A DNA stretch of 64,000 bases. Origin: Micromonospora sp. LH3U1 (lineage in GTDB: Bacteria; Actinomycetota; Actinomycetes; Mycobacteriales; Micromonosporaceae). This document shows positions 59,172-64,000 of this stretch, piece by piece; within the stretch, counting starts at the first letter, position 1, and every line of letters starts with the position of its first letter. The position numbers and the translations under genes were made by a program. The DNA is taken from the NCBI RefSeq assembly GCF_028475105.1, contig NZ_CP116936.1, positions 1,736,001 to 1,800,000 of the forward strand, given 5' to 3'. The notes under the pieces were generated by a model. It ran no database searches and had not been told where the DNA came from. It was given only the letters and a program-made list of their open reading frames with translations.

Positions 59172-60392
59172 TCAGGTGGGGGTGGGGGTCCAGCGGCGGA
59201 GTTCGCGCTTGGCTAGCGAGTTGCGGTGGACCTCGTCGGGGCCGTCGGCCAGGCGCAGGGTGCGGGCCTGTGCCCAGAGGGCGGCCAGTGGGGTGTCCTG
59301 GCTGACGCCGGCGCCGCCGTACCCCTGAATGGCCTTGTCGATCACCCACTCCGCCATCGCCGGGGTGCCGATCTTGATGGCCTGGATCTCGGTGTGTGCG
59401 CCCTTGTTGCCGACGGTGTCCATCAGCCAGGCGGTCTTGAGCACCAGCAGGCGGGCCTGCTCGATGCGCACCCGCGACTCGGCGATCCACTCCCGGACCA
59501 CGCCCTGCTCGGCCAGCGGCCGGCCGAACGCGATCCGCTCGAGCGCCCGCTTGCAGAGCAGCTCCAATGCTCGCTCAGCCATTCCGATTAATCGCATGCA
59601 GTGGTGGATCCGGCCCGGACCCAACCGGGCCTGGGCGATGGCGAACCCGGTGCCCTCGGCGCCGATCAGGTTCTCCGCCGGCACCCGGACGTCGGTGAAG
59701 TCGATCTCCGCGTGCCCACCGTGTGAACCATCGGTGTAGCCGAAGACGGTCATGCCACGGCGTACGGCCACACCGGGGGTGTCCCGGGGGACCAGGACCA
59801 TGCTCTGCTGGCGGTGCCGGTCGGCGCCCGGGTCGGTCTTGCCCATCACGATGAAGATCTCGCAGCGTGGGTCCATCGCACCCGACGACCACCACTTGCG
59901 TCCGTTGATCACGTACTCGTCGCCGTCACGGGTGATCCGGGTGGCGATGTTGGTGGCGTCGGAGGAGGCGACGTCCGGTTCGGTCATGCAGAACGCGGAG
60001 CGGATCTCGCCCTCCAGCAGCGGCATGAGCCACCGCTTCTGCTGCGCGTCCGAGCCGAACTCGGTCAGCAGCTCCATGTTGCCGGTGTCCGGTGCCGCAC
60101 AGTTGAGCGCCTCGGGCGCCAGGTGCGGGCTGCGTCCGGTGAGTTCGGCGAGCGGAGCGTACTGCAGGTTGGTCAGGCCGGCGCCGTAGCGCGGGTCAGG
60201 CAGGAAGAGGTTCCACAGGCCGCGCCGGCGGGCCTCCGCCTTCAGCTCGGCCAGCACCGGGGTACGCGACCACGGGTCGCCGGCGGCCACCTGCTCGGCG
60301 TGCACGGCCTCGGCCGGGTAGACGTGCTCGGTCAGGAACCGGGTGAGCTCGTCGCGCAGCTCCTCGGTCCGCGTGTCGTATGAGAAGTCCAT
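59172..60392 (-). CDS. Acyl-CoA dehydrogenase
   Basis: This 406-residue FAD-dependent acyl-CoA dehydrogenase belongs to the ACAD10/11-like group. It has [20 protein letters not shown] and the FAD/substrate loop [37 protein letters not shown] and the C-terminal [36 protein letters not shown], which holds the FAD-binding end, follow. Its start overlaps the kinase-like gene stop (ATGA); the ATG at 60392 is preferred to the GTG one codon upstream. In eukaryotes the kinase and dehydrogenase are fused (ACAD11), so the bacterial pair probably works on the same hydroxyacyl-CoA substrates. Confidence 0.9.
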   Translation of the reverse strand: MDFSYDTRTEELRDELTRFLTEHVYPAEAVHAEQVAAGDPWSRTPVLAELKAEARRRGLWNLFLPDPRYGAGLTNLQYAPLAELTGRSPHLAPEALNCAAPDTGNMELLTEFGSDAQQKRWLMPLLEGEIRSAFCMTEPDVASSDATNIATRITRDGDEYVINGRKWWSSGAMDPRCEIFIVMGKTDPGADRHRQQSMVLVPRDTPGVAVRRGMTVFGYTDGSHGGHAEIDFTDVRVPAENLIGAEGTGFAIAQARLGPGRIHHCMRLIGMAERALELLCKRALERIAFGRPLAEQGVVREWIAESRVRIEQARLLVLKTAWLMDTVGNKGAHTEIQAIKIGTPAMAEWVIDKAIQGYGGAGVSQDTPLAALWAQARTLRLADGPDEVHRNSLAKRELRRWTPTPT

Positions 60393-61471
60393 CACCGCTC
60401 CCTGGCGGCGGTCAGCCCGTGCGCGACCAGCGGTGCCACCATCTCGCCGATCCGGTCGAAGCCCTCGCCGAGCGTCTGCCCGAGCGTGTGGCGGTAGTGG
60501 ATGCCCTCGCAGATGACCGCGAGCTTGAAACAGCCCAGCGCCACGTGCCAGTGCAGCGGCCCGACGTCCACGTCGCTGCGCCCGGCGTACCGGTCGATCA
60601 GCTCGGCGCCGGTGGGGAAGCCTGCGCGCGGGCCGAGCCCGTCGGCGACCGGGTTGCCGGCGGCGGTGTCGCTGCCGCCCAGCACATCCCAGTACGTCAG
60701 CAGCAGCCCCAGGTCGGCGAGGGGGTCACCGAGGGTGGCCATCTCCCAGTCGAGCACCGCGTGCACGGCCACCGGGTCGGCCGAGGCGAGGAGGTTGTCC
60801 AGCCGGTAGTCGCCGTGCACGATCCGGCCGGCGTTCGCGCCCTCCGGGGCGGTCGCCGCGAGCAGGTCACGTAGCTCGTCGATGCCGGGCAGTGGGCGGC
60901 TGCGCGAGCGGTCGAGCTGCCCGGCCCAGCGGCGGACCTGCCGGGCCAGGTAGCCCTCGGGGCGGCCGAAGTCGCTCAGCCCGACCGTGGACGGCTCGAC
61001 ACTGTGCAGCGCGGCGAGCGTGTCCATCATCGCCATGGCAAGGGCTCGGCGCCGTTCGTCGCCCAGCGGGTCGGTCTGTGCGCGGGTGCGGAACACCTCG
61101 CCGGGCATCCGCTCCATGAGGTAGAACGGCGCGCCGATCACGTCCGGGTCGGCGCAGAGCAGCAGCGCGCCCGGCACTGGCACCTCGGTCGGGGCAAGCG
61201 CCGAGATGACCCGGAACTCGCGGGCCATGTCGTGCGCGGTCGCCAGCACGTGCCCCAGCGGGGGGCGGCGCAGCACGACTTCGCGGTCGCCGAGGTGCAG
61301 CAGGTAGGTGAGGTTGGATTTGCCGCCCGCGATCAGGTGGGCACGCAGTGGCCCGACGGCCAGCTCGGGCCGGTGCTCCGCCAGATAGTCGGCGAGTCGG
61401 TCCAGGGCGAGCCCTGCGGGGGAGACTGGAACGGCCTCCGGCCGCGACGCATCGACGGCCGGATCGCTCAT
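60392..61471 (-). CDS. Aminoglycoside-phosphotransferase-fold kinase (ACAD10/11 N-terminal type)
   Basis: This 359-residue APH-like kinase is read from the ATG at 61471. [23 protein letters not shown] contains the ATP-binding lysine region, [15 protein letters not shown] is the catalytic loop (HGDxxxxN), and [23 protein letters not shown] the metal-binding DxE/D motif. In ACAD10/11-type systems this kinase phosphorylates 4-hydroxyacyl-CoA before the dehydrogenase acts. It is coupled to that gene by a 1-base overlap. The substrate is inferred from the family. The longer frame further upstream lacks similarity and is rejected. Confidence 0.88.
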   Translation of the reverse strand: MSDPAVDASRPEAVPVSPAGLALDRLADYLAEHRPELAVGPLRAHLIAGGKSNLTYLLHLGDREVVLRRPPLGHVLATAHDMAREFRVISALAPTEVPVPGALLLCADPDVIGAPFYLMERMPGEVFRTRAQTDPLGDERRRALAMAMMDTLAALHSVEPSTVGLSDFGRPEGYLARQVRRWAGQLDRSRSRPLPGIDELRDLLAATAPEGANAGRIVHGDYRLDNLLASADPVAVHAVLDWEMATLGDPLADLGLLLTYWDVLGGSDTAAGNPVADGLGPRAGFPTGAELIDRYAGRSDVDVGPLHWHVALGCFKLAVICEGIHYRHTLGQTLGEGFDRIGEMVAPLVAHGLTAARER

Positions 61472-61620
61472 CCGACTAGTTGATGGCAGGCCGCTCACGT
61501 TGTCAAGGTCAGATTTTCCCCTCGGGACATGGCCCTGCAACAGGGACGAAATGGTCAACGTCCAGGCTGGGACCAGCCTGCCGGCCGCTTTTCGCCGGCC
61601 CGCCGAGCGGAGGGACAGAC

Positions 61621-62322
61621 ATGTTGCTGCGAGTTCGGGTCACCCTGCCGGACCGTCCGGGCACGCTGGGCCAGGTCGCTCGTACGTTGGGCGTCTCCGG
61701 CGCGGACATCGTCCAGGTGGTGGTCCTCGAACGACTCGGCGGGCGCGCGGTGGACGACTTCACGGTCGTCTGGCCGGGCGCGGCGCGGGTGGAGCGGCTG
61801 CTTGCTGGCCTTGCGGCGATTCCGGGCGTGCGGGTGGACGGTGTGTGGCGGGCGATCGGCGCGCCCACCACCACCGGCCAGGACGCGGAGCTGTTGGCCC
61901 AGGTCGCGGCCAACCCGGCCGACGGGCTGGCCACCCTGGTCGACGCGGTGCCCGGGCTGCTGGCAGCCGACTGGGCCGTCGCCGCCGTGGTGCCGGTCGA
62001 CTGGGCCTCGCGGACCGGGGGTGGCGGGGCGACCGTGGGGCACGCGAGCTGGCGTGCTCCCGTACCCCTGCGGTTGCCGGAGGTGACCCCGCTGCGCGGT
62101 CGGTCGACGACCACGCCCGACGGCACCCACCACGCCATCGCGCCGTTCGGCCGGGCGGGCCTGGTGCTGGTGGTGGCCCGCGAACACAGCGAGACCCTCT
62201 CCGCGGCCGCGTTTCACAGCACCGAGGTGGACCGGCTCACCCAGCTCGTCCGGGCCAGCGCGGTGATCCTCGGTGACCGGCTGGACCTGGTCGGCGCGCC
62301 TCCGGTGGTCGCCAGCCCCTGA
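61621..62322 (+). CDS. ACT-domain protein (GAF-like C-terminus)
   Basis: This 233-residue protein has the N-terminal ACT domain LRVRVTLPDRPGTLGQVARTLGVSGADIVQVVVLERLGGRAVDDFTV, typical of amino-acid-binding regulatory modules. It is followed by a region that may form a GAF-like or second regulatory fold (AVAAVVPVDWASRTGGG, RAGLVLVVAREHSETLSAAAFHSTEVDRL). The ATG at 61621 has a GGAGGG ribosome site; longer upstream frames lack similarity. A paralogue starts at 63484. The partner enzyme or ligand is unknown. Confidence 0.8.
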   Translation: MLLRVRVTLPDRPGTLGQVARTLGVSGADIVQVVVLERLGGRAVDDFTVVWPGAARVERLLAGLAAIPGVRVDGVWRAIGAPTTTGQDAELLAQVAANPADGLATLVDAVPGLLAADWAVAAVVPVDWASRTGGGGATVGHASWRAPVPLRLPEVTPLRGRSTTTPDGTHHAIAPFGRAGLVLVVAREHSETLSAAAFHSTEVDRLTQLVRASAVILGDRLDLVGAPPVVASP

Positions 62323-62385
62323 GTCGCTACCCGTCGGGAGAACGGTGGTCCGCGGGTCCGGAACTCGTTGATCTAGTCTCGTCAA

Positions 62386-63345
62386 GTGGACTTCTCTCCT
62401 GCGTCAGCGGCCAAGCGCCGTGCCGGGACCCAGATGGAACCCACCTACGCCGACTTCGGCACCGAGCCGCCACGCCTCGGGAACGTCACGATCACCGGCG
62501 TCCACCGGTCGTCGGCCGCGGGCGATCACCTGGCCCTCGGCTCCGGCGGCTCCGTCGATCTGGAGTTCGACGTGCCGGACCCGGCCGTCGTCCGCGAGGC
62601 GTGCGTCACCCTCGTGGCGCTGACGTCAATGCTCTTTGAGGGGCCCGGATACGCCCCGCTCACCGTTCGCCTCAACGGCAGGTTGCTGGCCGACCGGCTG
62701 CGGATCCCGAACGGCGGCGGACTCCCGCAACGGCTGGTTTTCGCGGTCCCGGCCGAGGAACTGGTGGCCGGCCGGAACACGGTGCGGATCGAGAGCGGTA
62801 ACGACGCCCGGAGCATGTTGTGGTTGTACCGGGTGACAATCGACCCGATGAACGCCCACGATCAGGCGGGACTGGCCCTCGTACGGCAGGCGATCGCCGC
62901 GCCGGTGCTGCGGTACGCGAGCGACGTCGGCGAGGTCACCATCTTCGTCGACCGCGGCGAGCAGGCCGTCCTCGACCAAGTGGCCTGGGCGGATGCGTCC
63001 GGCACCGAGTACGCGATGACGTTCGAGCAGCAGCAGGCCGCCTTCTACGGCTGGATCCGGCAGCCGGGTGGGCGGCCGAGGGAGTTCCGCGGCCGGCTGA
63101 TCGAGCGCGGCCCCGTGGCCCGGAGTGCCCGGCGCTTCACCACTGAGGAGGGCTGGGGCGGTGGATGGCACCGCTCCGGTGACCTGCTGGTCGCGGTGGG
63201 TGTGCCCGGCCACCCGGTCACCAGGCTGAACTGGCGCGACCTCCGCGGCAACAACGGCACAGTCGCCTTCGGCGACGGCGGGTTCCTGGGGACCTACCAG
63301 CGGGTCGGGGAGGGCCCCATCGGCTACCGCGGCCGTCCGGCATAG
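62386..63345 (+). CDS. Beta-rich protein of unknown function
   Basis: This 319-residue soluble protein starts with a GTG at 62386. The N-terminal half reads like a jelly-roll or CBM-type beta-sandwich (LGNVTITGVHRSSAAGDHLALGSGGSVDLEFDVPDP, LTVRLNGRLLADRLRIPNGGGLPQRLVFAVP, NTVRIESGND). The second half contains EYAMTFEQQQAAFYGWIRQPGG and GGWHRSGDLLVAVGVPGHPVTRLNW. No signal peptide, catalytic motif or family is recognised with confidence. It lies between two ACT-domain paralogues on the same strand and may be related to their role. A TTGATCTAGTCT element near 62368 could be a promoter. Confidence 0.6.
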   Translation: MDFSPASAAKRRAGTQMEPTYADFGTEPPRLGNVTITGVHRSSAAGDHLALGSGGSVDLEFDVPDPAVVREACVTLVALTSMLFEGPGYAPLTVRLNGRLLADRLRIPNGGGLPQRLVFAVPAEELVAGRNTVRIESGNDARSMLWLYRVTIDPMNAHDQAGLALVRQAIAAPVLRYASDVGEVTIFVDRGEQAVLDQVAWADASGTEYAMTFEQQQAAFYGWIRQPGGRPREFRGRLIERGPVARSARRFTTEEGWGGGWHRSGDLLVAVGVPGHPVTRLNWRDLRGNNGTVAFGDGGFLGTYQRVGEGPIGYRGRPA

Positions 63346-63483
63346 GGCGGATCCGGTCGGCCCCGTGGTCTGGCTCTGCCGGTCCTGTCCAGCGGGACAT
63401 CCTCCTGAGCGAAACCCGTCACCGCCGAGCAACAGGGTGGCAACAGCGGGGGACGAGGGTGGTACCCGGGGAAGGGAGCCAAC

Positions 63484-64000
63484 CATGACGTTGTGGCGGA
63501 TCAGGGCCACCGTGGACGACCGGCCGGGTTACCTGTCGGTGCTCACGGCGAGCCTCGCACTGCGCGGGGTCAACATCCTCACCGTGCAGGTGCAGCCCAC
63601 CGAGCAGGGCGCGGTGGATGACTTCCTGGTCGACGCGCCGGACGCGCTCGACGGGGCCGAGCTGGTTGCCGCCGTCGAGCGGGGTCGGGGCCGGGACTGC
63701 TGGGTGGCGCGCAGCGAGGCGCGCGGCCTGGCCGACCAGCCCACCCGGGTGCTCGGGCTGGCCAATCGGCTGGTCCGTGACCCGGACGCAGCGGGCGAGG
63801 CGCTGCGGACCATGCTCGGCGCCGACTCGGTCAGTTGGCGACCCGCGTCGATCGGCGTCGAACGGGGAATCACCGGCGCCACCATGCTGCTGGCCGACCC
63901 GGCGGGGGGTTCGTTCGCGCTGCACCGGGCCGCGCCCGCCTTCACCCCGGCGGAGTACGCCCGGGCGCAGGCCCTGGTCGAGCTGGCCGCCACCGTGGTC
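63484..64000 (+). CDS. ACT-domain protein, paralogue of the 61621 gene (3' end outside window)
   Basis: The first 172 codons are visible. The ACT domain MTLWRIRATVDDRPGYLSVLTASLALRGVNILTVQVQPTEQGAVDDFLV clearly matches the N-terminus of the gene at 61621. The remainder (VLGLANRLVRDPDAAGEALRTMLGADSVSW and FTPAEYARAQALVELAATVV) continues in the same GAF-like pattern. The gene runs off the window. It is preceded by GGGAAGGGAG. The pair and the intervening gene may form one functional locus, but the role is unknown. Confidence 0.8.

Overview
The window looks like chromosome from a mycelial, soil-type actinomycete, most likely a Micromonospora or close relative in the Micromonosporaceae. Supporting signs are the very high G+C content, the many GTG starts, the tightly packed ATGA and GTGA gene overlaps, the actinobacterial gene sets (RNase D / DUF3000 / hemE-cgoX-hemQ, zinc-finger anti-sigma factors, DUF222-HNH nuclease, CebR-type cellobiose regulon) and the secreted cellulose- and chitin-active LPMOs. 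The genus is inferred from this gene content and cannot be proven from the window alone. I saw no rRNA or tRNA genes, no CRISPR array, no insertion sequence and no prophage block.

Layout. 1-5480: RNase D and DUF3000 diverge from the heme genes hemE, cgoX (hemG/hemY) and hemQ. 5500-8700: two secreted lytic polysaccharide monooxygenases (one with CBM2, one with a CBM5/12-like domain) flank a GNAT and a cysteine-rich small protein. 8733-14688: DUF305 lipoprotein, MsrB, a stand-alone LigD-type polymerase, a small HTH protein, a DUF222-HNH nuclease behind a LexA-like box, a helical-repeat protein and a YdeI-family protein. 14750-23357: a DUF2975/XRE/small-membrane-protein operon, then a four-gene FtsX-type ABC system with two permeases and two ATPases. 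23470-29991: acetyltransferases, a K+ channel, a secreted tripeptidyl-aminopeptidase-like lipoprotein, an ATP-dependent DNA ligase (a possible functional partner of the LigD-type polymerase), a truncated DUF1990 protein and a DNA glycosylase.

30485-40015 is the most unusual region: a tight five-gene operon with three Stealth-family sugar-phosphate transferases, a PIG-L-type deacetylase fused to a predicted beta-rich lectin/propeller-like domain, and a GT4 glycosyltransferase. Together these predict synthesis of a phosphodiester-linked surface glycan that may be partly de-N-acetylated. 40093-42283 holds a lipoprotein and an ECF sigma / zinc-finger anti-sigma pair. 42540-49942 is a minus-strand operon with herA, sbcD (mre11), sbcC (rad50), a NurA-like nuclease and a methyltransferase. 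The first four are in the same order as the classical archaeal HerA-Mre11-Rad50-NurA DNA-end-resection operon.

50177-52923 contains a SigE-type sigma factor with a damaged partner gene (a 28-bp tandem duplication at the junction and a frameshift), a RibD-like reductase coupled to a 39-residue Cys/His microprotein, and a pRiA4b ORF-3 protein. 53081-59015 is a complete cellobiose/cello-oligosaccharide module (cebEFG-bglC-cebR) with two near-consensus CebR operators around its promoter; the LPMO with CBM2 could feed it substrate. 59172-64000 has an acyl-CoA dehydrogenase coupled to an aminoglycoside-phosphotransferase-fold kinase, then two ACT-domain paralogues around an unknown gene.

Non-coding structure is rich. 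At least four long hairpins with a GATC-containing outer end sit in intergenic gaps, and three same-orientation copies of a roughly 50-bp dispersed repeat sit at gene junctions of the herA operon. One of these copies supplies the sbcC stop codon.
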